64,000 nucleotides of DNA from Cristatella mucedo (Eukaryota > Bryozoa > Phylactolaemata > Cristatellidae), in assembly GCA_009760855.2 (NCBI GenBank), contig WPIO01000095.1, positions 340,501 through 404,500 of the forward strand, in the 5' to 3' direction. Position 1 is the first letter of the stretch. Every line of letters starts with the position of its first letter. Below the pieces are notes generated by a model that was given only the letters and a program-made list of their open reading frames with translations, was not told the DNA's origin and ran no database searches. Below, piece after piece: positions 43,884 through 56,690 of the stretch. The position numbers were made by a program, and so were the translations under genes.

Positions 43884-44245
43884 TCGTCAAGAAAAAATAT
43901 AATCCACTGGTCCTTCCGAGTGACCCTTGCACAGCACGTCATGTCGGGCAAACGACCACCGCCGGCGAGTTCACAAGGATAAGGAAGTGACAGCGCTCCA
44001 TAACGACACGCCTACTCGCTCTCTCTCTCGGCACCACAAGGCCACCACGCTGCGAGCCGTCATAGCCGTGCCGGCTAGTTGTTTGGGGGCACCGCCAGCT
44101 GTAAGGAGTCCGTTGATCGGTACACCAAGCTGCTGCCGTGGCAGCACTCCACCGCTGCTGCTTCGGCCACCATGCGTTGGCTGCCGCCAGGTCTTCTGGA
44201 TCCAGCAGCAGCAGCAGCTGTGACAGCATTGCTGCCTGCACGGAA

Positions 44246-47200
44246 TTACTGCAGGTCCTCGCGCATTGAGCTCAGGCAGGCCTTCAGCAGCTGGCTTTGA
44301 GCCTAAACGTTCATAAATGCCGGCAGGGTAGTGAAACGCACGAGCACACGGCACTACCAGTTGAGTGAGGAACATTAAACAACTCAACGGCAGCGCGTGA
44401 GCGGCTGCATGTGCTCCCACGCAACCGATGTGTTTGCTACACACGGAATGCAATGCGTTGAGGATTGGATATGCCGCTAGTTCGTTGGCAAACTAAACTG
44501 GGTCTCTCACTCCCCTCGACAAATGAAAAGTGCCAAGCCTTCAAGGCATATCCGAATCGTAGTAATCGGTTAACCGCCGTCCCCCATCACCGCACAAGAT
44601 CGTGAGTGGCAGCACGTAAGGGTTCCACTGCTGCGAGCTCATAGCAATGTTCGCGGCAGGCCGTTTCACATTCTCTCCGAGACCTAGCCGAACGCACAGG
44701 GGGCCTTGGGGCGGCTAGCTGCTAGCCGCACGGATCAGCGGCAGACGGGACAGAGAGGCAGCAAGGCGGCAGCAAGGCTTGGATGCTGCACTCACCTTGG
44801 CATGCTTGAGCTCCAGCTCTGCCAGGTCGACAAGGTTTTTGCGAAAGTGCTGCAGCCTTCTTGCTTTAAGGTCTCTCAACTCTGCGACGAGAAGAAAACG
44901 GCAAAGGTTTTTATCAGTTCACGATCAGGATGTGTGCGCCTTACACGCGCCTGGCAGCGGTGGGAGGCTAAACGAGTAAGAGGCGGCAGTGGCAGAGACG
45001 AGGCAACGATCGCTATCCGCGTCGGCCCCCCCCCCCTTGCAGTGCACCAAGGGGCCAGTTGTCACTGATCTCAGCTAAGCGGCAGATTGGCCAATTGCCT
45101 GACGAAACGTGAAGCTAATTGCACAAGAACTTAAAAACACACCTTTTTAGGACAGCACTTAGCGGGTCCGTGTGATTCGTCCTTCATGTGCTTATGCATG
45201 CTTACACTGTGCATGCTGCCACTAACCACATTTGCATGCTGATCCTGTGCATGTCACCCCTAACCATGTTATTCATTTTGTTTGTTTTTTTCATTCAATT
45301 GCATTTCCCTTTGCAGCAAATGTAAAGCGCCTAGAAAGAGATTAGGTTCTCTCTGAGGGCGCTTTATCAAGTGCATTATTATTATAATTATTATAAGTTC
45401 AAGCATGAGCAGCGCGAGGGGAGCCGTAAACGAACTTAGCATACAGCTAAGCGGTGCAAAGGAGGTGCTTGGATGAAAAAAAGTAGAACCACCGTTCACT
45501 ACGGCTAGCCGATCGTCTTCACAGCAACAAATATCGGTGACAGCCTGCGATTCAGTGCCGATCCAGCGCATACGAGCCTCAGTGTGGGCAGCATCTCATT
45601 TCGCTTAAAGATGCGGGTACCGGTCGAATAGCAGGTACAAGAAAACAAAAGGTTGAGGCCGATGCTACGATCGGCCGATGAACTAACCACATCATGCCAA
45701 CAGGGCCTTCTCGTGCCATCAGGTACCGATGGAGCTCCAAGACAAAATGAAAAAACTCACTCTCTTTCACTGAAAACTAGCGCAGACGGCTGCCTTTATG
45801 CTGCAAGACCTGGAGCAGGGACCTCACTGCCACAATTCTTGCAACCTAGAGGCTACAGCTTCTCCTGAAAGGTCGACTCCGGAACGTCTTTTACAGCTGT
45901 CACATACTTCCACTTATTCGCGAATTAATTCCCCGACCATCCTAATTCCTTTGTTGCATGAGATGAAAGCTGACTGCACGCCGACGATCGCTTCAGACTT
46001 CCTCCGCGGCCATTCAATTGCGCCGAGTCCAATCTCAAATGGGCACACACATCACAACCCAGCCAGTAAAATGATCTATGTAGCTGCATGCTGAAGGACC
46101 GTACAACGAAGTGAAGCTCAATTCGGCAGGATTTTTCAGGGAAAGATTTCGCAAGACGAAGACATGCAAGCAGCAAAGTCTTCCAGAGCGAATTTTTCGA
46201 GTTGTCGGCCGTCAGTGGGGAGCAGCAGCGCAAGCACGCGATTCCTAAAAAAAAAGGCGACACGGCTTTTTGCCGACTGGCGACCGAGTCGTACATCTTG
46301 TGCCGCTCACTCTCGTGCAGCAATAGAGGAAATGACGTCTTGGAGAGCCATTCTATGAGCTGCACCCACCTAAGCATCCGTAAACGTAAAACAGCCACCC
46401 GACTCAGATCTGCCGTCTGCTGGCAGTCCGTCAGAGAGCTTACAGAAAAAGCCCGCAGCTAGGAACACAAGACGACTCGGACGATATCAGCCAGCCCAGT
46501 CTCACACAGGCCACCGAGAATGGCAACCGATCAATCAGCAGTTGCTGCCCTCACTCTCTGACAGCTCACCCAGTGGCTCTCAGCTGCTCAGAGCTGCTGG
46601 GAGCACCAGCAGCCGCCGCTGCCGACTGATAGCAAACTGCATCGCTCCTCACGACTAGGCAGCATCGAAAGAAATCCTGCTGTTGCAAAGGTGAGCAAGC
46701 CCGCCCCACCCACGAAAACATAAGACGTTTTCCCTGTCCAGGGTCTTGTCTGTTAAGGCACCGCGATGTCCCGTCACACTATCTATAATCCTCCCAGTTC
46801 TATGTGACCATTATGTCATGCGTGTGCGTGCGTGCTCGACGCATGCTCTGCTTGTCGGCCGACTCCTGAGACGTGCAGAGCAGTAAGAAACATCATAAGA
46901 ATGAAGGTATTTAGCCTCAGCTTTAGGCTCAGCAAGGACTGACTAACGACTGAAGCTAAGACCAGGGCGCGCAGCCAGTACACTGTGCAGCGGCAGCATG
47001 CCACCCGACATGCTGCGCTTCTGCTCGGCTGCTCGGACCTGGCTTTGCCACTTCCGATATCTTCTCAAACTTGCTCGACGCTTCACTGCTGTGCTCCTCG
47101 GCTGCCTTGACGTCCTTGCTGCCCTTAGCTTTGGCCTTCTCCAGCACTTTGGCGGCGCTCTCCGAGTTGGCCAGAGCACGAGACCGCCTGTAGAGCAGGT

Positions 47201-48744
47201 CCAGCGCGGCACGGGAATCGTTCGCATAGTAGCGCAGGGTGTCGGACAGCTTCAAGTCTTCGTCGGTGGACACGCGGCCTTCCAACTTCTGCAGAAGTAG
47301 CAACGCAGCAGCGGCAACATCATGCCGAGAGTATACAAGCATGCGCGCAACGGCAGCAGAACTACGAACCAGTCCATCTGCTGCTCCCTGGTGCAATAAG
47401 CGATAAGACTATACTACAGAAAACCGACTAGCTGGAGTGCTCCGTCTCACTTTCTTTGACTGCCTCTCTCTATCTGCCTCTATGTATCTCTGTCCGTCTG
47501 TCTCCCTCCCTCCCTCCCTCTCCCCCTCTGTCTCTGTCTCTCTGTCTCTCTCTCTCCTTGTCTCTCTGTCTCTCTTATTTCTACCTCTTCCTTGTGCATG
47601 TCTCTCAAGGCCGAGCTCAAATTGAAGGGCTGATAAAAGCTGTCAACGACTGATGAGCCCATTAAACCCATTGGGTGTTCCTTTAAATAATTAAAAGCTT
47701 ACTCTAGCAAGTAGCAACACTCTTTTTAGTGCATTGCTTAATGCCTGTTGCCGTTCTCTGAATAAGCAACAAAGCAGGTGTCAATAGAAACGTCTACACG
47801 TGGCCTAGTGATCAAAACTATGTAAGTCAGAAATAAAATTCTCCAGCGGTAAAAGATGGGTCGAAACCTACAGCGGCCTAAGCAACTACACTTCAGTCAC
47901 CTTCACTACACTTCGGCCACACCTTCACATGCTAGGCTGAAAGAACTGGCTTGCATCAGAGCTGGTTGCCAGCATCGATAAAGCATCAACAGTAAGCCTT
48001 TTTTTACCTTGCAAAAAGCTAAGAAATGTCACGCACAAAACGAGCACCACAGACTTGCAAACCAACAGACGCAGCTAGGTGCTGCCGCTCCGGGTAAAAG
48101 TGAAGGGGTGAGAGGTCACAGGATGCCGACCACGTCGAGCCAGATGCTTACCCTGACTTTTTCAAAGCAGTCAGCCACCTTGTTGAACAGCCTATCAAAA
48201 GAGGGGGCAACACAATGCCAAACACGAACGCCCAGCAGAACGCAGGAATATGAGAATGGATTTGCAACATGCACAGGAAATGAGGCAGGCGATCGCAGAA
48301 AACATCGGACGCAAGATCGCGCAGCACTCGCACTTGTCCAGCTCTGTGTTCTCCAAAGTTGCGAGGGTCATGAGCCCACCGGATAGCTTAATGTAACTGT
48401 CGGCCGTCTCTGTAAGAAAAATGCATAAAATAAACGAGAACCTAGAATCTCTCGGCAAAGAACATGCATTGCAAATGAAATGGTCGTGCAGGCTGTGCAC
48501 ACTGAGCCCTCGTCCACCTTGAAACTGAAGGCCACAGGGAGCAATGTCAAGCGATAGCAGCATGCCGGCCAAATAAGAGTAACAGCTAACTGAGCGTGCC
48601 TGCGTGCCCATGCGCACGCACGCACACACACAAGCACACACACACACACACACACACGCAAGCACACACACACACACACACACACACAAGCACACACACA
48701 CACACACACACACACGCAAGCACACACACACACACACACACGCA

Positions 48745-48784
<40 letters not shown>

Positions 48785-50076
48785 AGCACACACACACACA
48801 CACACACACGCAAGCACACAGGAAGAATGCGTGTGCTCTCACACGGACTCTGCTATTCATGCCCACCACATGCTGATCCCTTCCAAAGCGACATGGCTGC
48901 TAACTCAGTCATGTCGCTTTGGCACCAAATACCTTTATGCAATTTCGTCATCTTGTCTACCCGCGCAGTCGCATCCTTCGTCTTGGCGTAATATTCCATT
49001 AAAAAAGCCTTCTCCTTCTCGAAGAATTCATCCACTTCCTACAAAGGAAGCCGATCTTTGACAACTGTTACAGGACTAGCGTACTCTTTAACTCATCGAG
49101 AGTTGATCGCACCACTGCTGCCAACGGTTATCCGGTAGGCTAGTGAGAAAAGATATATTCAGGCGCGATTCACCCGCTCTTAAAGCACTAAAGAAAGTCT
49201 TCGACATGAGCTAAGCAAAAAAGCCATGAGAGGCAGAGGGCATCGTCGACTTACTTTTCTAAGTACAGTTGCCAAGCCATTATATATAGGTCAACGCACA
49301 TAATACATGGACTGTGTACAAGCTGATAGTGCTATGTAAGTAATGATCAAAGGCCAGCAACTGAAGAGAAGCAAATGATGGTAGTGATGAAGGCATCTCC
49401 TCTCGGACAATAAGGAAAAGTAGTCACAAACTGATCGAAAAAGTAATCCCATCAACACTGATGCCGATGCAGCGTTCGACCCAGACAATTAAACAAAAAA
49501 TACAACCCAGCACTGGCGTGCACGGAAACTGTACTGACGTGCACTGTAGTGCTACGCTCCTACATCGTGCACCGCAGCTACCTGGGCGCCACGCGCAGGG
49601 AGCGGGCCACCAGCCACCTGGGCGCCACGACCGAGGACTGCCTCAAGCACGCCCTGCGTCTCAGCCCAGTGCTGCATTGCTCGCACCGCACGACCTGGGT
49701 CGTGCGGTGCTACTGTGCTACTGCTACTCCTTTATTGCCTACTGCGACTGCCTGGTAGCCACGTAGGGCTCTTCAGCGTCTACATAAATGAGACTGCTTA
49801 ATAAGTCAACCCTAGCCAGAAAGAGGGTAGATACTTCAGCATGGCGAAATCACAAAATTTTGCATCGCTGCATAGACCTTGGTACAGAAGTGCTGCACTT
49901 AGCTTGCATGCAAGAATACGGGTTGCTCGGGACACCGAGCACGGCTGCATACATTGCTTAGCACACTGCTTTGCACTACGCATTTGCGTAGAATCTTAAG
50001 ACCTACAAAGCAGTCCAGTTTCTAACCTATTGGTTTAAAGAAATAGGGATGGGGCAGAGAGACCAAAAGAGAGAGG

Positions 50077-50158
<82 letters not shown>

Positions 50159-50397
50159 GGAAGAGAGAGGTGGAAGAGAGAGAGAAGCAGAGAGAGAAGC
50201 AGAGGCCGGCACATCAGTTTACAATGTATATATTCATGTATATATCTGCATCTGCAACTCCACAATGTCACAAAGACTTAGCAGGTTTTATGCACGAGAG
50301 TTTTCTAGCGAACTCAAATCATAAGCAGCATTCGTTGTGCAGAGGGTAGCCAAAAGGCTCGCTATCACACGGCAAAAAGAGAGTGAGAGAGGGAGAG

Positions 50398-50484
<87 letters not shown>

Positions 50485-53400
50485 CATAGCTGAGTCAGGA
50501 AGGCAGTCGATGAAGTGACTAGCATAGTGACCCCCTGGGTCTTAGCCTAGGTGTGAGGTGCTCACTCAACACGTGGGCCGTGGGCTCGAGTCCTGCAGTG
50601 GTCGATCCTTTATTGGCCACTGCGAATGATGGTGATAGCCATGAAGGCTCTTCTGTCGTTATACAGATGAGGCTGTTAAATCGGCTAATCTTTAATCTTT
50701 AAGTAGCAGTCCAGGACGGCTGGAAAGGACGTGTTACAGTCGGCAGCAGGAGAGAAGATCTCATTGCATAAGAATAATGGAAGTGAGTCTACTACCAGAG
50801 CAGCAAAAGAAGAAATAAAACAGGTAATTTATTGTATACACAGGACCTGAGGAGGCTGAAACTGGTGCTGCAATTCAGCTAGGTGCAAAGGAGCCAAACC
50901 ATGGCAGACCTTACAGGTCAGAGTAAGAACTCTGTTTTTATCCATTTATCAACAAAGAGACATTTCGGCTCCTTTAGCAAAGGAGACGTGTGGCTGAAAC
51001 TGCCTGGGCTTGTTAACGACACCTAACGACATATTCATCACTAGACAACATAACAGCATTCTCACGAATTATCAGAAAAAACCACTACCCAGTTTAGTAA
51101 CGACAAATCTGTGCTCACTAAACCAAAGCAGTTAATCTGCAGTGTGAGTGAGAGTGTATCGAGTACATGCTTTACAAGCAAAAGTGTGTGATAACAAAAA
51201 ATGCCCATGCCAAACATCACTACAAGCCAACATCTGCCTTTGCAAGACCTAGGTTTCTTCAAGTGCACATGCTTCCATCTAGCCTTACGTCTGCAGTAAA
51301 CTAGAGAGAAATTCAGAAGAAGTCACCTTGGGGAGATAAATTGAATGCATCCTTCCCGTGCGCTCGTAAAGCATGACCTTGACTTTAGCTAAGGCTAACA
51401 CACAAAAAAAGATATCTGATCAGAATGGGCAAGCAGGCACTAGCCACATCCTAAGTGCCGCCATCGCTAAGACAGCAAGCACTTTGCACTGCTCTTCGAG
51501 ACCCGGGTTGTTGCTGAATTGCTGCAGGTTTGGTGTCGGTGCACACGGGACGACCGCGAGCATGCAGCATTACTGACGATAGCAGATGACTCGCGCCCGC
51601 ACGGAGGTTGACACGACCACTCCTTCTGCAGCAGATGCCTGCAGTCTGCTTGCTAATGGCCTTGCATCACCTGCCGACGAGGTGTGTCACACTGACTCGC
51701 ATGCACTCCGTCTCCAGGGGGCTCGATAAACTATAAGCTGCCACAAATGCACTAGCACGCAGGGACTGCGTAGTCGCATGGCAAGCCAGTGCTGCCATGT
51801 TGCAGGCCGACGTACCTTCTGATTTGACAGCACCAGCGTTTCGTCAGCTTTCTTTGCAAGGCCCTTGATGAGTCCGCCAATCTTCTCTTTGCTATTCTTA
51901 GCTCGGGCAGCAAGCTGGACACAAAAGCAACAAGCAAGATCACGCCGACGACACCATTTTCCTAGGCCACGCCTCGCTCAACGATGCATGCTGCACCTCA
52001 GTGAATGCCTCTATCGACATGCGTCTGGCTGATGCATGATAGTAGTAGTTTTGTTACAGCAAAGCCAAGCTTCCCACGCCAGCCCAGAGCCAGCTCACCG
52101 CTTGCTCCCACCGATGCAACAGCCCAGTATACAAGGTTCGGGGAGTAACACTGCCTACAACACTTTCAGTCATCTGGTAAATATCCTCGCTACCCCCTCC
52201 CCCGAAGAGGCATCACTCTCAGCGCTGCTAGTCAAAGCAACTAAGCGTATGCTGCAGCCGGAACTAGATGGTCACCCGACCATCCTTGATTCGCAGCAAG
52301 CCTTAGCCCAACGCCTCAACCAATGCTACAAGCAGAGAGTCGGCATGTCCTACAAAGCTGGCAAAAAATGCAAGAGCGCAGTTCTTCCTCTGTGAATGCC
52401 TAATCCTTGCTCTTACTCTCTGCTAGCTCTATTTGCCATTATGCAGAAGATGCCTAAACGGATCATCAGAAACTCCCACAACAGCGACTGCAAGCGAAAT
52501 GATGTAGACGCCTTCTCACTCCAGAACAATCGGCACCCTACTAATAATAATAAGTCTTATTAATAATTTGATAACGCCCCCTCGGAGAACTCAATCTCTT
52601 TCTAGGTGCTTGTACTGGAATTTACTGTGAGAAATAACGTATTCGTCGTGCTATCGGATATGGTTCGATGCAGTGTGGTTTTACAATTGCCGATAGTAAC
52701 AATAACGTTCTTCTTCTTATATGCAGTGATTGGCCACTGTTAATTTTCGAGGCCGAACTATCGCTGGACGACTTTAAGCCAACGACTTTTGGCAAGCAAA
52801 GGCCCTTTAAATGCCAGCACAATGACCTCAAAAGACTAGTCCACAGATAACAGATGGAGTGAGCAACCCCACACAGACGCATAGATATACGGTATTCACG
52901 CATTTGCAGGATTTCTAAGGCATCTACACGGCTATATTCTTATATTTGCACCAATTTTTATTCATGGGCCTGAGGATCAAGCAAGCAGCCCAGCTTTATA
53001 TGATCAGCACCGGCCTCGGCGCTTTCTTCAGCAGTCCATCGCAATGTAAGCTGCACTAGTCGAGTCGGCTATGGCCGGACAGACATTGAGCAATTTAGGC
53101 AATCTCGTGACTGGGGGCAATGCTGTGCCATCGATGGGTCACAGCCTGCTAGCTGATGACTGAACGAGGCCCAAAGTGTGGGCTCACTTCTTAGGATCGC
53201 TCCGAGATTGCAAACAGACGACGATGGGCTTCAAAATGGTATCAACCACATTTTGAAATTAAAACCTCGGGTCTTAATTGCAAAGGCATTCTCCATCGAC
53301 GAGTGGGGGATTTTGTGCTTCTATTGAGCTGAGAAACTTCAGTAAACTAGCATATGCCCCTCTAATTGGAACCATGATTCCATGATTCCAGTTGCATGAT

Positions 53401-53669
53401 GAGTGAGAGAGAGAGAGAGGGGGGAGAGAGACCAAGAGCACGACAGACACACACAGCCAGAAAGACAGAGATTGAGCCGAAGAAATTAGCAAATGACCGG
53501 GTGACAGAGACAGACAGAGGCAGAGAAGAGAGGGCAAACAAAAGACATAGCTGAGACAGAGAGGGTGACCAGATGACCGATCAACCGACCGGAGAACAGA
53601 AGGGATGAGACTGACATACAGTAATAAAGACAGAGATGAGAAGACAGAGAGTCAGAGTGTGTGGATGTT

Positions 53670-53719
<50 letters not shown>

Positions 53720-56640
53720 CGTGTGTGTGTGTGTGTGTGAGAGAGAGAAAGAAAGAGAGAGAGGAAGGAAGGGAGCACGAGAATGGTAGGACAAATCAGC
53801 TCGGAAAAGAAGAGGGGCTCAGCAGAAACCGTTTCGGTGCTACCTAGTGCGCTGATGTGGCAGCATGTTACAGCAGCCCTCGTTAAAATTCCTTTATAAA
53901 CAACAAATGTTAACCTTTAATGCGGCTGAGATAACAGCAATTTAAAGCTAACTGCATAAGGATACAACAACAAACAATAAAACAAAACTACTCACTGGTT
54001 TGGATGCTAAGCAAGCTAATCAGTATCAATCCACAAGAATATTGCAATTTAAACCGGAACATTACATGAGCTATGACAGAACTACAGCAGCAAGTAGCAA
54101 GCTGCTGCTCTCAACGCTCCAATCCGATTTGAAATGAACGATACATGCATAGGTAGGCTGGCACAGCACAAAAGCCGATGCAAAACACTTTACCTTATAC
54201 AAAAGGGCAGGACAGGAGCACACGACAAGGCAATCAGTGGATATATGCACGACAGCCGCTTTTGCAGCCTACCAGCCGCACACTAGCAGCAGCTGTATAT
54301 ACGTGTTCCACACGGCTTTAAAACCGGTATAATGATAATGTACCAGACGACGTGCGCAATCGGCAGCAACAGCTCTTGCCCCTGTGCACTTACATCGTCC
54401 TCGTACTCAAGAAAGACTCTGAAGTTGACATCGTTGCGCAGAGTACCATGTGCAGCACATCGCTGAACGAACACCTCGTGCATTGCAACAGTCTTCTTAA
54501 ACGTGGCCAGGTACTCCCTTTAATACATCATGCAGTGTCGTCAACATCAAAGTGCAACATCAATGCAGCATCAACATTTACACATATACGGTAACAATAC
54601 GATAATGAACACAATACAAAATGTAACAGCTAGGACACAAACAGTGCCTGCTCTGTCGATGAAATCGACCAGGCAGGCCTCGTGCAACAAGTGCACAGGG
54701 CAAGACGTACAGTCACACACAATGGCAAAGTGTGATGCAGCAAGTGGGAGCTTCACCGGCTGTGGATGCCGGAGGGTGAGTGAAGGCCGACCAGGTGAGG
54801 CGCACTGCCTGCAAGGCTCAGCCTTACGGGCACATCAGCAGCCCAACCTCACCCTCAGCCCTCCCCCCACAAGCCCATGTGTGTGCACAGCAAAAGAGTG
54901 GAAGCACGCTTTCGTCAACGCATGAAGAGGTTGGTGCGGCGGTAATGACATGCACACAGCTGCTGGGGAAAAACGCGTGCATATCAGAAGCCCGATGTGC
55001 GCTTAATCGCACGAGGAGGAGCGCAAGACCTCGCGTGCAAGCATGAAAAGACGGCGCCAAAAGTGAGCAGATGGCACCCGCGCTTCCTCGCTGCCACGCA
55101 AAAGTGGCAGGCTCTGGCGCGTTGCTCCGCCCCTCCTCTATAGCCCCAAAATGATCCAGATGCTTGATGGGCGAATAATCACGGGCCTGCAGCAGATGCC
55201 GGCAGATAAGGCAAAAAAATAAAAATAAAATTGTAAGGCCCCAACAGCCTTGATTGCTATCGTTTGCCTCTGCAAGCTGTACGAGCATCCCACAATGCCC
55301 GGCTTCTGGTCGGCCGCCCGAGGGAAAACGACACGAGAGCACGCTCAAACGTGCGCAGCCGGCAGGAAACAGAGCAAAGCTACAGCTCGTTGGCTAGCCG
55401 CTTGCTGAGCTAGCACGGTGACACGCGCAGCTGCTGCTGCTGCTGCTGCAGCTTCGGCAGCAGCAGCTGGCCCGTTGGCATTCGAGGGTGAGGCGACTTG
55501 ATAACAATGGCAATGATACACTAGTCCGGCGAGCAGCGACCTCCGAGAGTCTTCCTGGGCACTTTGCATTTGCTGGTAAAGGAAGACTCACGCTTCCAAT
55601 TCCTGCTTCATCTTTTGAAACTCCTCCTTGGTCATGGAGCCCTCGCCTTCGCCGAGCTTTTGAAGCTTTTCGCGCGACGCATCGAAATCAGGCCGAGGCG
55701 GAGGAGGCGGGATCTGAATGATGAACACGAGGCTTCTTAACTGCCGTCGCCGCCCCGCCAGTGGAGGCAGCCGCTGGTGCGCACGGAAGCCGCGTTCGCC
55801 CACCAATAGACAGGCTGCGGTAGGCATGCTACTGGCCACTTACTACGATACCAGCATACTCCTCGTTCTCCACATAGCGGTCGTGCAGCCACACGAAGTC
55901 CTCGTGTAGCCGCGTCACGGAGAAGTCATTTTTCCGGAAATACTGGAGCGTCGTCTGCAAGCCGAGCACGAGCAGGCGAGTCGTGAGCTAAGCTGTCGAC
56001 GCGTCTAGTCGGCTCGCTAAAACGCGGCCTTAAAGCGGAGACGCACCTTGGTGTGAACTGTAAACTTCACTTTGTCGCGCTCGCTAAGGGCGTCGGAGAT
56101 GTCCACCTGAAGTGACGTGTCCGCATTGAGGTCCACCGATGTGCTAGTCTCCCGGCGTGACTGGATAAACAAAAAATAACAAACCGGCTTCCCCGCTGTA
56201 GAAGACCTCGGCTCGGCACGCAGACTGGCCGCAATGAACCGCAGGGACAGAAGTCCACGGGAAAGATCCTTCATCTAGTACTCCGTAAAGGCCGAACGGT
56301 CGGGTCTTTACTGCACACGCTCACGCTGAGACATCCATCGCTACCCACAACACAAAACGAAGTTCGCTTGAACTCCGCTACGATGGTCGGACTCTTTGCA
56401 AGACGCTGACGGACCCGATAAACGGCGGCACCTCCTCCTGCGCCCGGCCGGACACAAGCCGCGCCAGTCACAGAAATCGGACGCCAAAGTGTTAACAACG
56501 CACCTTGCTGCCATCTTCGAGGAACTCGTCGTCCGGTAATGCCACGTCGTCCTAAAATGATAGGCGCGCGGTAGCCGCGGTACAAGAATACGCGCTAGTC
56601 TGGGTAGCGGCGCAGCTACTGCGGCTACACCCACCATCAT
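44246..56640 (-). CDS. SNX5/SNX6-type SNX-BAR sorting nexin, complete
   Basis: Minus-strand exons, 5' to 3': 56635-56640, 56504-56551, 56047-56160, 55844-55954, 55592-55713, 54394-54517, 51816-51914, 48933-49038, 48334-48409, 48152-48191, 47039-47288, 44796-44881, 44246-44302 (stop TAA). They total 1239 nt (412 residues), close to vertebrate SNX5/6. Residues about 20-170 form the PX domain ([40 protein letters not shown]), including the SNX5-clade helical insertion ([20 protein letters not shown]). The rest forms a BAR domain ([50 protein letters not shown]). Such proteins pair with SNX1/2, tubulate endosomes and return cargo to the Golgi. All phases agree. The first coding exon is only ATGATG before the donor GTGGGT. 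One gene here would represent the state before the vertebrate SNX5/SNX6 split. Confidence 0.93.
45120..45395 (+). mobile_element. LINE family A 3' end in SNX intron
   Basis: Plus-strand 3' UTR with GGACAGCACTTAGCGGGTCC, the TGCATGCTGCCACTAACCAC block and a terminal CTTTATCAAGTGCATTATTA with ATT repeats. It is antisense to the SNX gene. Confidence 0.85.
45396..47038 (-). other. SNX intron, unassigned
   Basis: No repeat family or exon was recognised. The next SNX exon begins at 47039. The intron at 47289-48151 holds only a CT/GTCT-rich zone (about 47460-47580). Confidence 0.4.
48622..48822. repeat. (CA)n minisatellite with regular GCAAG/CAAG breaks
   Basis: Runs of CA are broken by ACGCAAGCAC or ACAAGCAC seven or eight times, giving a higher-order period of roughly 20-40 bases. 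It lies between two SNX exons. Confidence 0.9.
49539..49682 (+). other. Short open stretch of unknown origin in SNX intron
   Basis: A GC-rich plus-strand frame ([20 protein letters not shown], then [17 protein letters not shown]) has a duplicated CACCTGGGCGCCACG motif. It looks different from its surroundings and could be a captured gene fragment, but I do not recognise it, and it runs straight into an S1 SINE. Confidence 0.25.
49683..49812 (+). mobile_element. SINE S1 copy, 5'-truncated
   Basis: Starts at the hairpin GCACCGCACGACC / GGTCGTGCGGTGC (49683-49695 and 49698-49710, 2-base loop) and continues with CCTTTATTGCC, GGGCTCTTCAGCGTC and the tail GAGACTGCTTAATAAGTCAA. Box B is damaged. 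Confidence 0.6.
50081..50156. repeat. (GA)n microsatellite
   Basis: About 36 GA units, followed by GGTGGAAGAGAGA repeats to about 50205. Confidence 0.95.
50371..50482. repeat. (GA)n microsatellite inside LINE B
   Basis: The tract replaces the short CAAAGAGAAGTTGAGAAGC segment of other family B copies. Confidence 0.85.
50531..50702 (+). mobile_element. SINE S1 nested in LINE B
   Basis: Head CCCCTGGGTCTTAGCCTAGG, B-box-like GGGCTCGAGTCC, body GATCCTTTATTGGCCACTGC and the tail GAGGCTGTTAAATCGGCTAA. LINE B continues on both sides. Confidence 0.7.
52541..52620 (-). mobile_element. LINE family A 3' terminus only
   Basis: CTCGGAGAACTCAATCTCTT and TCTAGGTGCTTG preceded by AAT repeats, in reverse orientation. 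Confidence 0.6.
53671..53740. repeat. (GT)n microsatellite
   Basis: A GT run with a GCGCGCAC interruption, followed by purine-rich GAGAGAAAGA. Confidence 0.9.
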
Positions 56641-56649
56641 GGTTGTACT

Positions 56650-56690
56650 CTAGTCACGTGACTGTCAACCTTCCGGGTACGAAATGACCC
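56650..56690 (-). promoter_or_regulatory. E-box palindrome and ETS-like site upstream of SNX5/6 start
   Basis: AGTCACGTGACT (56652-56663) is a perfect 12-bp palindrome containing GTCACGTGAC, the consensus bound in vertebrates by USF and by TFEB/TFE3 (CLEAR motif). It begins 12 bases upstream of the SNX ATG. CTTCCGGG (56670-56677) is an ETS-like site on the minus strand. No TATA box was seen. Function is inferred only from motif and position. Confidence 0.45.

Larger units (their letters stand above)
50215..51040 (-). mobile_element. LINE family B copy interrupted by (GA)n and a SINE
   Basis: The 3' end at about 50215 reads ATCTGCATCTGCAACTCCAC. The UTR is interrupted by a GA tract (50371-50482) and an S1 SINE (50531-50702), then resumes with AAGTAGCAGTCCAGGACGGC. 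RT-derived sequence (TTCAGCTAGGTGCAAAGGAG) runs to about 51040. Confidence 0.7.
51915..54393 (-). other. SNX intron with small repeats
   Basis: Includes a LINE A 3' fragment (52541-52620, minus strand) and purine-rich and GT-rich repeats (53398-53430, 53671-53740). Otherwise unassigned. The intron 54518-55591 shows nothing recognised. Confidence 0.45.

Noticed and set aside
48195-48869. Long Cys-Val and Thr-His open frames
   Set aside because: Translation of the CA/GT repeat; only 48334-48409 within the span is a real SNX exon, on the minus strand.
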